From Tatumella morbirosei (GTDB lineage Bacteria; Pseudomonadota; Gammaproteobacteria; Enterobacterales; Enterobacteriaceae): a DNA stretch of 64,000 nucleotides. A program made the position numbers and the translations under genes. The notes beneath the pieces were generated by a model. It worked only from the letters and a program-made list of their open reading frames with translations, made no database searches and was not told where the DNA came from. Below, one piece after another: positions 7,860-15,578 of the stretch. Position 1 is the stretch's first letter; the number at the start of each line of letters is the position of its first letter. The stretch covers positions 310,001 through 374,000 of the forward strand of contig NZ_JPKR02000003.1 of NCBI RefSeq assembly GCF_000757425.2, read 5' to 3'.

Positions 7860-8804
7860 TTATGAAATCATTCTACGGATAGCCGCGCACCTTAATTTAA
7901 AAGCCTGGAGTGCAATATCAGATTCAGGTGCCAGAAGTTCAAAACCGTGATTAACTCCGGGATAGAGATGAAATTCCACTGAGGCACCTGCCTGCAGCGC
8001 ATTGGCAGCCCAATGAATATTTTCCCTGCGAAATAAATCCAACTCCCCTACGTCGATGAACAAAGGCGGAAGACCAGAGTAATCACTGACAGCGGAGGGA
8101 CTGATGTAGGGTAATAATGCCGGGTCAACGGCTTTTCCCAACCTGGCCGACCAGGCTGTTTGAATTTCTTCCCTGGAAATAGAAAGTAAAGGTGTCAACT
8201 CTGACAGTTCATTTTCTGCCTGATGATCAAGCATCGGGTAGACCATCACCGTACCGGCAACACTGAGACTTCTGTCACGAGCCACAAGTGTTGCAGAGGC
8301 CACTATCCCTCCACCGCCACTATCGCCCATCAATACTACCCGTTCAGGGTCAATCAGCAGTTCAGCACTATGCTCTTTTAGCCATATAAGCGCCGAAACT
8401 ACCTGCTCAGTTTGTTCCAGACCGCAGGTTTCCGGAGCCAGTCCGTAGTCAAGAGAGATGAAATCTACACCGCTATGCCAGCAGTAATAACGAACAATTT
8501 TATCATAAAATTCAATATTTCCTGCGACCCCACCTCCGCCATGGATATATAAAACCACCCCACCGGAGGCATTGCCGGTAGTATAACGGCGTGCCGGCAA
8601 ACTACTGTTTTTATATGGGATAGTAAATTCACAGGTACTGACACCCTCCTGAAAAGGAAAGTGCTTGCGGACCAGTGTGTATAGTGCATTTGCTCTCACT
8701 CGCCAACTAACAGGATCCCCTGGTACGAAATCCGGGAATTCTAATATTTCAGGTGTCAGTTGTGATAATTTGCTGGCCAGTTGTTTATCAGTCACATAAC
8801 TCAT
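7860..8804 (-). CDS. alpha/beta hydrolase, hormone-sensitive-lipase family
   Basis: A 314-residue esterase of the HSL (Aes-like) family. The oxyanion motif is LYIHGGGGVAGNIEFY, the nucleophile motif is LMGDSGGGGIVA (GDSxG), the acid lies in LFIDVGELDLFR and the His in YPGVNHGFEL. ATG 8804 is chosen because AGGAGG stands 8 bases upstream; the longer frame to 8852 would include this ribosome-binding site. It is cytosolic and likely hydrolyses short-chain or xenobiotic esters. It is divergent from the GlxA-type regulator at 8889, with only about 85 bases between, so it is the most likely target of that regulator. Confidence 0.85.
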   Translation of the reverse strand: MSYVTDKQLASKLSQLTPEILEFPDFVPGDPVSWRVRANALYTLVRKHFPFQEGVSTCEFTIPYKNSSLPARRYTTGNASGGVVLYIHGGGGVAGNIEFYDKIVRYYCWHSGVDFISLDYGLAPETCGLEQTEQVVSALIWLKEHSAELLIDPERVVLMGDSGGGGIVASATLVARDRSLSVAGTVMVYPMLDHQAENELSELTPLLSISREEIQTAWSARLGKAVDPALLPYISPSAVSDYSGLPPLFIDVGELDLFRRENIHWAANALQAGASVEFHLYPGVNHGFELLAPESDIALQAFKLRCAAIRRMIS

Positions 8805-8888
8805 CTTGTTTCCTCCTGAGTGTTTACAGAAATGATTATGATGCACTATCATTCTGTCTCATATGACATATAAAGGTACTTTTGAGAC

Positions 8889-9845
8889 ATGGCGGTATCC
8901 ATAGGATTTCTTATTTTTCCAGACTTCAATCTGCTTGATTTAAGCGGCCCGCTTTGTGTTTTTGAAACCGCAAATGATCAGCTCACACCTGAAGAACGCT
9001 ATACACTCGATATTTGCAGTGTCTGCCCTGGCGAAATCAAAAGTTCCTGTGGCGCAGTAATGCGTACAACATCCTTTAAGGAAAAAAATTTTGATACATT
9101 GATTGTTGTTGGTGGAAGAGGCGTTAATGCTGCCAGCAATGATCAGGCCATACACGCTGTTCTGAACAGCGGAATAGCTTCACGTTATGTGTCTGTGTGT
9201 ACGGGGGCATTTATTCTGGCTGCTGCGGGAATACTCTCTGGAAAAAGGGCTACGACTCACTGGGCTCGTGCCCCTGAACTAAAAAGGATGCTCCCGGACA
9301 TTCAGTTGATGCCCGATGAAATTGTGGTTGAGGACGGTAATGTCTGGACCTCAGCCGGGGCGACTGCAGGGATGGATATCGCTCTGGCGCTGACTGAGGC
9401 TGAGCATGGAAAGGATATAGCTTATCTGGTGACACGTATTTTACTGATACCTCACCGACGAACTCGCGGACAAATGCAGTTTATGAATCTACAGTCAATA
9501 GCGCCACCTTCACCCAGAATACAGAAGCTTCTCGATTATATCAGTCAGAATCTGGATAAGGACCTCAGTGTGCCGGCTCTGGCTGAACAGGTGTTTATCA
9601 GTCCCAGACAGTTGTCGCGGGAAGTATTAGCTCATACGGGACTTTCTCCTGCCCGAATTGTTGAATATCAGCGTCTTGAGTATGCAAGAAGTCAGATTCA
9701 AAACACCAGCCAGTCGTTGTCCAGAATTGCGCTGGAGAGTGGTTTCAAAGATATCGCGGTGATGCGAAAAGCTTTCCGAAGAACAATGAATACCAGCCCG
9801 CGACAGCTAAGAAACATGGATTATGATTGTACTATTCCTAAGTAA
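8889..9845 (+). CDS. GlxA/FtrA-family transcriptional regulator
   Basis: A 318-residue two-domain regulator. Residues 1-190 form a DJ-1/PfpI-like domain (IGFLIFPDFNLLDLSGPLCVFE, then SVCTGAFILAAAGILSGKRATTHW, with Cys at the nucleophile-elbow position). Residues 215-318 form an AraC-type double helix-turn-helix (LSVPALAEQVFISPRQLSREV and SRIALESGFKDIAVMRKAFRR). Such proteins sense small metabolites and usually activate an adjacent gene. The divergent HSL esterase at 7860-8804 is the candidate target. The ribosome-binding site before ATG 8889 is weak. Confidence 0.85.
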   Translation: MAVSIGFLIFPDFNLLDLSGPLCVFETANDQLTPEERYTLDICSVCPGEIKSSCGAVMRTTSFKEKNFDTLIVVGGRGVNAASNDQAIHAVLNSGIASRYVSVCTGAFILAAAGILSGKRATTHWARAPELKRMLPDIQLMPDEIVVEDGNVWTSAGATAGMDIALALTEAEHGKDIAYLVTRILLIPHRRTRGQMQFMNLQSIAPPSPRIQKLLDYISQNLDKDLSVPALAEQVFISPRQLSREVLAHTGLSPARIVEYQRLEYARSQIQNTSQSLSRIALESGFKDIAVMRKAFRRTMNTSPRQLRNMDYDCTIPK

Positions 9846-10064
9846 TAACCGCCCTTTTTCCGGTCATTAACTCATCGTCAGTCAGTCCATCCGTCAATGA
9901 TTATTGGTGAGTATGACCAACCTGAACATTGCTAATAAAGCCGTTGACCACTTCAAAATTTGCTAACGGAAAATGTCAGAAAAACTGGTGGTAAGGCAAT
10001 GATACTGTAAGGCAGAGGCTGAAAATGCTATATTAGTTCTTTATCATTTTTTTATTTGATTTTT

Positions 10065-10556
10065 ATGAAACAACTGCAATATCTGAACGGTTATCCTGCT
10101 TCCATTATCAGTCAGGTTCAGAATCTGGCTGATCAGGGTAAGCTTGGCCGGTGGCTGGAAAAAAAGTATGCATCCCACCACGATATACAGAGTGATAAAT
10201 TGCTGTATCAGTTCGTTGCCGAATATAAGCAACGATACCTGAAAAATGCCCCCGCCTTATCTAAGGTTTACTATGACAACAAACAAAATCCGGTCAGTGG
10301 TACGCTGGGCACTAACACCTTTGTATCCCGGGTTCAGGGTAGCAAACTAAAATCTAATAATGAGATCAGGATTGCGACATTGTTTCGCGAAGGACCTGAA
10401 GAGTTTCTGAGGATGATTGTGGTACATGAACTGGCCCATCTGAAAGAAAAAGAGCATAACAAAGCCTTTTATCAGCTATGTTGTCATATGGAGCCAGACT
10501 ACCACCAGCTTGAATTCGATCTCAGATTGTGGCTTAACTGGCGTGATCAACAGTAG
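10065..10556 (+). CDS. YgjP-like zinc metallopeptidase
   Basis: A 163-residue protein with the zinc-metallopeptidase motif VVHELAHLKEKEH (HExxH followed by a third ligand) at about residues 125-137. It has the family ending HMEPDYHQLEFDLRLWL, typical of YgjP/DUF45 (M48-like) proteins, but with a divergent and shorter N-terminal half. ATG 10065 is preferred over the TTG at 10056. There is no signal peptide or membrane span, so it acts in the cytosol; its substrate is unknown. It stands alone, with AT-rich spacers on both sides. Confidence 0.75.
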   Translation: MKQLQYLNGYPASIISQVQNLADQGKLGRWLEKKYASHHDIQSDKLLYQFVAEYKQRYLKNAPALSKVYYDNKQNPVSGTLGTNTFVSRVQGSKLKSNNEIRIATLFREGPEEFLRMIVVHELAHLKEKEHNKAFYQLCCHMEPDYHQLEFDLRLWLNWRDQQ

Positions 10557-11334
10557 CAGATATCAATAGCCATATGACGGGGGAAAACCGTATTATCACT
10601 CCCCTCAAACATTGTCCTGATGTCTGCTCATCATTATTCCCTGGATTAACCGCTAAATCCTGTATGACTCCTCCCCGGGTAACCGCCAGAACGAACAGTT
10701 AATCATTGGATGCTTGCAGGCGACGATATTTGCTGCATCCGCTTATCCGTAGTTTTTGATTGACGACTAAAATGTGCAAGTCCTGCTGAAATTTTCATAA
10801 TTATGAAAATTTCCTGTAACTTACCTGACAACGGCTCATCATAATGGTTACGTTAACTTGACACTAATCTGCAATGATACAGAAATAAAATTATAACCAT
10901 ATATTTCAATGTCTTATGGTGATTTCGTGATATTCGGAAGTACTCACTCAGGTCCGTCACTAGTGCATTTTGCGTGTAATGCAAAAAAAAACTGAAAAAT
11001 TGCGAAATCAGTGATTGCCAAAAAACATAAACAGAGCTAACTTAAACCCAGCAGTCGAATCATACACCCATGAGTTATAATCTGTCGGGCATAATATGCC
11101 ACGAACAGTACTGTTTTATTTTATTTATTTAATCGTAACAGTCCGCGGTTTAAACTTTAAGCAGACAACATGTCGCAAGAATTTTTTTCTACTGTAAAGT
11201 TAAGTTGTAATAATCTGATTTTTTAGCCTGTTAGTGATTTTGATACGTACGATCAATGTGATTTTTAATAAGCTTCACTATATTGTTTGTGATCCACAAT
11301 AATATTGGGTAACACACGATTCCGGGAGTCATAA
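10557..11334. other. long AT-rich intergenic region
   Basis: 778 bases without a supported gene. It holds the perfect 26-base palindrome at 10788-10813, a TTGACA at 10858-10863 and many A/T tracts from 10870 to 11330, typical of H-NS-bound horizontally acquired DNA. The final part contains TTTGTGATCCACAA near 11286-11299, half of a CRP-like site, and the ribosome-binding site of the next gene. Confidence 0.5.
10788..10813. repeat. perfect 26-base palindrome
   Basis: GAAATTTTCATAA (10788-10800) is followed directly by its reverse complement TTATGAAAATTTC (10801-10813), with no mismatch and no spacer. There is no T run, so it is not an intrinsic terminator. It is more likely a protein-binding site than RNA structure. 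Confidence 0.8.
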
Positions 11335-11628
11335 ATGAAATCACTTAGTGGTATTGGGCTTGTAATTATATTGTTTTTTTTGCCATCAGTTGCTTTTTCA
11401 TACACCGGTAGAATTATATTTACCGGATATTTGTATCAGTCACCCTGCATGCATAGTATTAGTTCAAATTCGGTGATATTTAGTTGTCAACAAGGTAAAA
11501 ATAAAACCATCAGGAAAATATCGTTATCCTCAGGGAACGGCTATCTTCCTATGGGATTAGGCACCAGCAAAGTTAAATGGATCAACCGGGAGCATTCCCT
11601 GGGGGTTCTGGAGATTGCTTACCGCTAA
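11335..11628 (+). CDS. small exported protein, pilin-like
   Basis: A 97-residue protein with a clear signal peptide (LVIILFFLPSVAFSYT, cleavage after AFS). The mature part begins GRIIFTGYLYQSPC and ends LGVLEIAYR, with two Cys about 15 residues apart. This resembles the beta-strand pattern of chaperone-usher pilins, GxIxFxGxI...C at the start and a tyrosine-rich last strand, but the protein is only about half the length of a pilin. No chaperone, usher or other pilin gene is nearby. GGGAG precedes ATG 11335. Function unknown; the pilin likeness is an inference. Confidence 0.6.
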   Translation: MKSLSGIGLVIILFFLPSVAFSYTGRIIFTGYLYQSPCMHSISSNSVIFSCQQGKNKTIRKISLSSGNGYLPMGLGTSKVKWINREHSLGVLEIAYR

Positions 11629-12001
11629 CGACATTAAGTTCACTATTCTCTTTGTTTCTCAGCAATATCATGAGTAGATTGTGGATTTTTTTTGCTGTCA
11701 TGTTTTTACTATCTCGCTCCGGTTGTGGGTAATTTTAGCATTCAATTCTCTTGTCTGAACAGAAGATGTTTTGAATATCGGTTGTAACCTTTATCTAATT
11801 TTTAAGGTGCGGTAAACCTTTACCAGGCAAACAACACAATACACTGTATCTCCTGGTTCTTCGTTACCAAAACAGATTCATCATCATCGATTATAAAATA
11901 AACATTGACACTTAATGTTAATCACTGGTTGTTAAATTGCTACCAGATATGGGGTTAATGATGTATAAGTTATTAACTCAAGTCACCTGTGTTAATAAAA
12001 G
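11629..12001. other. AT-rich intergenic region
   Basis: No supported gene. A 20-codon frame at 11670-11732 reads like a lipoprotein signal (MSRLWIFFAVMFLLSRSGCG) but stops at once and has no ribosome-binding site. TTGACA at 11907-11912 may belong to the promoter of the lactonase gene. Confidence 0.4.
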
Positions 12002-13219
12002 ATGAAAAACCCAAAAAATAACCGAATAACCAACAAACTAAAACTTTCGTTAATCCCACTGTTGTTGAGTACCGGCATCAGTTATGCCGAAAACAGTTCT
12101 CCGCTGGCTCAACCAGCTCATCATTTACCGACTCAGACTTTTCTGGTGGGTTCATGGACCGGTCAGGCAACTGGTGAAATGGTTCAAAAAGCCATTTATC
12201 CGAGCCAGGGGATCTACCGTGTCCGTCTGAATAGTGATGGTTCATTACTCCCTTTGGATATGTTAAAGCTGGCAAGTCCTTCATGGATTGTATTCAGCCA
12301 CAACAATAAATTTGCCTACACCACCAATGAAAATGATGCAGGCTCTGTCACTGCATTAAGAGTGGGGAAACAAGGCAAGCTCAGCACCATTAATCAGGCG
12401 GACAGCCTCGGTTCACAACCAACTCACGCCACAATCACCTTAGATGATAAATATTTAATCGCTGCTAATTACTCTGTTGCTCCCGGTCATGCGGGAATTA
12501 CCCTGTTTCCTCTCCGGACTGATGGTGCAATAGAAGATGCAGTTCAGCATATTCCCTTTATTGATGGTTCGCATGTAGTTAAAGATCGTCAGGACGGTGG
12601 TCATGCTCATTCGGTGAATATGACCCCTGACGGAAAAATGTTATTCGTTGCCGACCTTGGAGCAGATACAGTGCATGCCTTCAGTTATCATGGGGAAAAA
12701 TCACAACCTCTGACGCCAGAACCGGATTTCGATTTACATTTTAAACCCGGAGAAGGTCCCCGCCATATGACCTTTTCTTCTGACGGGAAATTCGCCTACA
12801 TTAGTACTGAAATGTCGGCCAAAGTGCATGTTTATCGTATAGAGCACGATAAACTTTCCGAAATTCAGGTCGCCGACCTGACAGAAAGCAAAAATCCTGA
12901 CGATAAGGGAGGAGCCGGAATTCTTTTCAGCCCGGACCATAAATTCCTGTATGTAGGTAACCGTCGCAAAGTTAATCAAATCGTAGTGTTTAAAGCTGAT
13001 CCGGTTACCGGAAAATTAACGCTGACCAGGCGTTTTTCCTCAGGGGGTATTGAACCCAGAGCTTTTGCTTTTGATAAAACCGGACAGTACATGATTGTCG
13101 CTAACGTTTTCTCAAATAATGTGGTTGAATTGAGAAGAAACACCGAAAATGGTGATTTAACGCCCACAGCCGTGACTTTACAGATAGGCACCCCGACAGA
13201 TATCAAGTTCGTTAATTAA
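12002..13219 (+). CDS. periplasmic beta-propeller lactonase (PF10282-like)
   Basis: A 405-residue protein of the 6-phosphogluconolactonase/YbhE-type seven-bladed propeller family. The blades repeat the pattern SPDHKFLYVGNR, TPDGKMLFVADLGADTV and DKTGQYMIVANVFSNNVVEL. Unlike cytosolic Pgl, it has an N-terminal signal peptide (LKLSLIPLLLSTGISYAENS), so it acts in the periplasm on an unknown lactone or serves a non-catalytic role. A conserved RHMTFSSDGKFAY segment is present at about residue 260. It is a single gene with its own terminator immediately downstream. Confidence 0.85.
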   Translation: MKNPKNNRITNKLKLSLIPLLLSTGISYAENSSPLAQPAHHLPTQTFLVGSWTGQATGEMVQKAIYPSQGIYRVRLNSDGSLLPLDMLKLASPSWIVFSHNNKFAYTTNENDAGSVTALRVGKQGKLSTINQADSLGSQPTHATITLDDKYLIAANYSVAPGHAGITLFPLRTDGAIEDAVQHIPFIDGSHVVKDRQDGGHAHSVNMTPDGKMLFVADLGADTVHAFSYHGEKSQPLTPEPDFDLHFKPGEGPRHMTFSSDGKFAYISTEMSAKVHVYRIEHDKLSEIQVADLTESKNPDDKGGAGILFSPDHKFLYVGNRRKVNQIVVFKADPVTGKLTLTRRFSSGGIEPRAFAFDKTGQYMIVANVFSNNVVELRRNTENGDLTPTAVTLQIGTPTDIKFVN

Positions 13220-13223
13220 TATT

Positions 13224-13250
13224 AACCCGCTTTCGGGCGGGTTTTATTTT
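13224..13250 (+). terminator. intrinsic terminator of lactonase gene
   Basis: AACCCGC (13224-13230) pairs with GCGGGTT (13237-13243 region), followed by TTATTTTATT. It starts 4 bases after the stop codon. Confidence 0.75.
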
Positions 13251-13408
13251 ATTGTTACTCGCTGGCTTAATGTCGTTAAAATTGCAAGGTGAAAAGGCCG
13301 TTGTGAGTTTTGCCCCGAAGCAAGGAAAACTTGTTAGCCAGCAAATACTACTCTTCCCTACCCTAAATAACCTTCGGCTGTAGCAATATCCCAATCCCTG
13401 AATCATCA

Positions 13409-13579
13409 ATGGGTAATCGCTATGGCAAAGATTTCACAGTTGAGTTCTTTTTACTCTGCTCCGATTCAGAAAAAGTAGATACTATGAGCAGGCCGAAACT
13501 AACTATGAAAATACTAGGCTATGGCGTTAAAGCTAAAGTGATCTTTGATTTATTATCTACTGACCAGGATCATCGTTAG
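13409..13579 (+). CDS. possible 56-residue hypothetical protein
   Basis: The open frame from ATG 13409 encodes 56 residues (KDFTVEFFLLCSDSEKVDTM, then KILGYGVKAKVIFDLLS) with plausible composition. It has no good ribosome-binding site and slightly overlaps the broken gene on the other strand. It may be the remnant of a longer gene. I do not recognise it. Confidence 0.25.
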   Translation: MGNRYGKDFTVEFFLLCSDSEKVDTMSRPKLTMKILGYGVKAKVIFDLLSTDQDHR

Positions 13580-13879
13580 CCCGGTACATTCTACAGTATC
13601 GCCAGGACTTGTAAGACAGGACTGGCGGTTGCACGAAAATTACGATGAGCATTGTAATTAACAAGCCTATACCCGTAGAAATAATGTAAAGTTGGTTACC
13701 TGAAAGAATTACCCAGATAAATACCACCATACAGCCGAAAAATACCCACATCACAATTCTAAAACGTCATGAATGGATTCACCCAAACACCCTCAATAAC
13801 TATCTACATTGTTTTTGATTTTTTGTAGATCAGCATGGCTAAAACCAGACTTCAGTAATGCTGCTTCACTCACTTTCAT
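13557..13879 (-). pseudogene. small two-helix membrane protein, doubly broken
   Basis: ATG 13879 follows AAGGTGAG and encodes MKVSEAALLKSGFSHADLQK... up to TGA at 13795-13793. Reading through the stop gives GCLGESIHD, then a change of frame by one base leads into RFRIVMMWVFFGCMVVFIWVILSGNQLYII, a second hydrophobic helix (GIGLLITMLIVIFV) and PPVLSYKSWRY before the stop at 13557. The three pieces read naturally as one protein of about 105 residues: a cytosolic helical head, two transmembrane helices and a basic tail. One nonsense and one frameshift lesion make it a pseudogene. Its family is unknown to me. The 65-residue membrane part alone could still be translated from the ATG at 13754. Confidence 0.5.
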
Positions 13880-14178
13880 AGCATCTCACCTTCCATCCTT
13901 AAAATGTAGATACTTCTCTGGAGCAAAGTATACACAAAAATTTCGGGAAAATATGGATCATTCCATCCATCAGATGGTGATTTTTTGATAGATAAAACAG
14001 CATGATATCTTACCAGCGTGGTTTGTACACGATTGGACCCCAACCCCCTAAGATGTCGTATTTGAGGCTTCGATCCCACCAGCCACTGTTCAGAGAATCT
14101 AAAAAGTTCTCTATTTTATGAAACAGTTGATTCATGAAGGATCATTTAAGTGCAATAAAAGCGCTCTGTTATTCCGAA

Positions 14179-14195
14179 TGCACAATTTAAGTGCA
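14179..14195. promoter_or_regulatory. NtrC-type binding site upstream of hpxO
   Basis: TGCAC-N7-GTGCA, a perfect dyad matching the NtrC consensus half-sites, centred about 122 bases upstream of the predicted sigma-54 start site. This is the usual enhancer distance. Confidence 0.6.
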
Positions 14196-14282
14196 TGCCA
14201 CCCCGGAGGAAACAGAGAATGTTATCATCATAACTCATTGATAATTATCGATTATAAAACAAATCCCGCCACGATCACCAAC

Positions 14283-14298
14283 TGGTACAAAAGTTGCA
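14283..14298 (+). promoter_or_regulatory. sigma-54 promoter of hpxO
   Basis: TGGTACAAAAGTTGCA has the invariant GG (14284-14285) and GC (14296-14297) ten bases apart, matching TGGCAC-N5-TTGCA with only permitted changes. The hpxO start lies 33 bases downstream. Confidence 0.65.
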
Positions 14299-14330
14299 GA
14301 ACCTGCTTAGCCTTAAAAAAGGAGATTCAG

Positions 14331-15488
14331 ATGAAAGCAATAATTATTGGCGCGGGTATCGGCGGGATGAGTTCGGCACTGGCGTTAAGTCGTTGCGGTT
14401 ATGAAACCGAAGTTTTTGAAGCAGTAAAACAGATGAAACCTGTGGGAGCCGCAATTTCCATCTGGCCAAACGGTGTTAAATGTCTGAACGCCCTCGGGTT
14501 GAGGGATGAACTTAAGGCGCTTGGCGGTAATATGGCCTGGATGGCATATAACGATTATGCCAGTGGTAACCAACTGACCAGATTCAGTCTGTCGCCATTG
14601 GTTGAGCGTGTGGGTGAGTACCCCTATCCCGTTGCCAGAGCAGAGTTACAACAAATGCTCATTAAAAGTTACGGCGCAGAGAGGGTTAATTTTGGTAAAC
14701 GTGTCACCCGCGTTGATCAGGATAGTCATGGGGTACAGGTATGGTTTGATGACGGCAGCGAGGCCCGTGGCGATTTTCTTATCGCTGCTGACGGCACCCA
14801 TTCGGTAGTCAGGGAATATGTGCGTGGACAGCAGACGGAACGCCGCTATGCGGGTTACGTTAACTGGAATGGATTGGTGACTGTCGATGAATCTATAGCT
14901 CCGGCCGATCAATGGACTACTTTTGTCGGCGAGGGTAAACGAGTCTCCCTGATGCCGGTCAGTGGAAACCGCTTCTATTTCTTTTTTGATGTGCCACTGG
15001 AAAAAGGTCTTGCTGAAGACCGTGAAACACTTAAAGATGACCTGAGTGGCTATTTCAGGGGCTGGGCTCAGCCTGTTCAGAAACTGATTAAGCTTATTGA
15101 TCCGCAGACCACCAACCGTGTGGAAATCCACGACATTGAACCCTTTATGGAATTTGTTAAAGGACGTGTGGCTTTATTAGGTGATGCTGCCCACAGCACG
15201 ACCCCGGATATCGGTCAGGGTGGATGTGCTGCCATGGAAGATGCGATTGTTCTGGCGTCGGTTCTCGCTTCACACTCACTAGGAATCGAAGACAGTCTGC
15301 TTCGTTACCAGAACCGCCGTAATCTCAGGGTAAAAGATCTGATCCTGAAGGCGCGCAAGCGATGTGATATTACTCATGGTAAAGATCCACAAGCGACTGC
15401 CGGGTGGTACAGTGAACTTCGTGAAGAGACCGGTGAACGGGTACTTGGTGGAATGTGCGAAACTATTGAAGGCGGTCCTTTGGGCTAA
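14331..15488 (+). CDS. hpxO: FAD-dependent urate hydroxylase HpxO
   Basis: A 385-residue flavoprotein monooxygenase, the same length as Klebsiella HpxO, which oxidises urate to 5-hydroxyisourate in purine degradation. The N-terminal Rossmann motif is IIGAGIGGMSSALAL, the GD motif is VALLGDAAHSTTPDIGQGGC (about residue 285), and the C-terminus carries the family ending around GGMCETIEGGPLG. AAGGAG lies 7 bases before ATG 14331; a longer frame to 14118 would run through the promoter. It is convergent with guaD, which supplies xanthine to the same pathway. No hpxP, hpxQ or hpxT gene is in the window. The sigma-54 promoter and NtrC site imply induction on nitrogen limitation. Confidence 0.9.
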   Translation: MKAIIIGAGIGGMSSALALSRCGYETEVFEAVKQMKPVGAAISIWPNGVKCLNALGLRDELKALGGNMAWMAYNDYASGNQLTRFSLSPLVERVGEYPYPVARAELQQMLIKSYGAERVNFGKRVTRVDQDSHGVQVWFDDGSEARGDFLIAADGTHSVVREYVRGQQTERRYAGYVNWNGLVTVDESIAPADQWTTFVGEGKRVSLMPVSGNRFYFFFDVPLEKGLAEDRETLKDDLSGYFRGWAQPVQKLIKLIDPQTTNRVEIHDIEPFMEFVKGRVALLGDAAHSTTPDIGQGGCAAMEDAIVLASVLASHSLGIEDSLLRYQNRRNLRVKDLILKARKRCDITHGKDPQATAGWYSELREETGERVLGGMCETIEGGPLG

Positions 15489-15516
15489 TGAATTTCGGCC
15501 GGTGATACCGGTCTTT

Positions 15517-15548
15517 CCGGCAGGAGCCTGTTACCCTCTTCCTGCCGG
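15517..15548. terminator. bidirectional hairpin between hpxO and guaD
   Basis: CCGGCAGGA (15517-15525) pairs perfectly with TCCTGCCGG (15540-15548). It lies in the 90-base gap between the convergent genes. The following T content is modest. Confidence 0.55.
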
Positions 15549-15578
15549 TCCACTATTACTCTGTTGATGATTCCAATG

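Noticed and set aside
11670-11732. 20-codon lipoprotein-signal-like frame
   Set aside because: It stops directly after the would-be lipobox Cys and has no ribosome-binding site. At best it is a remnant.
14646-15131. 161-codon open frame on the - strand inside hpxO
   Set aside because: Antisense shadow; hpxO is intact and conserved across the same bases.
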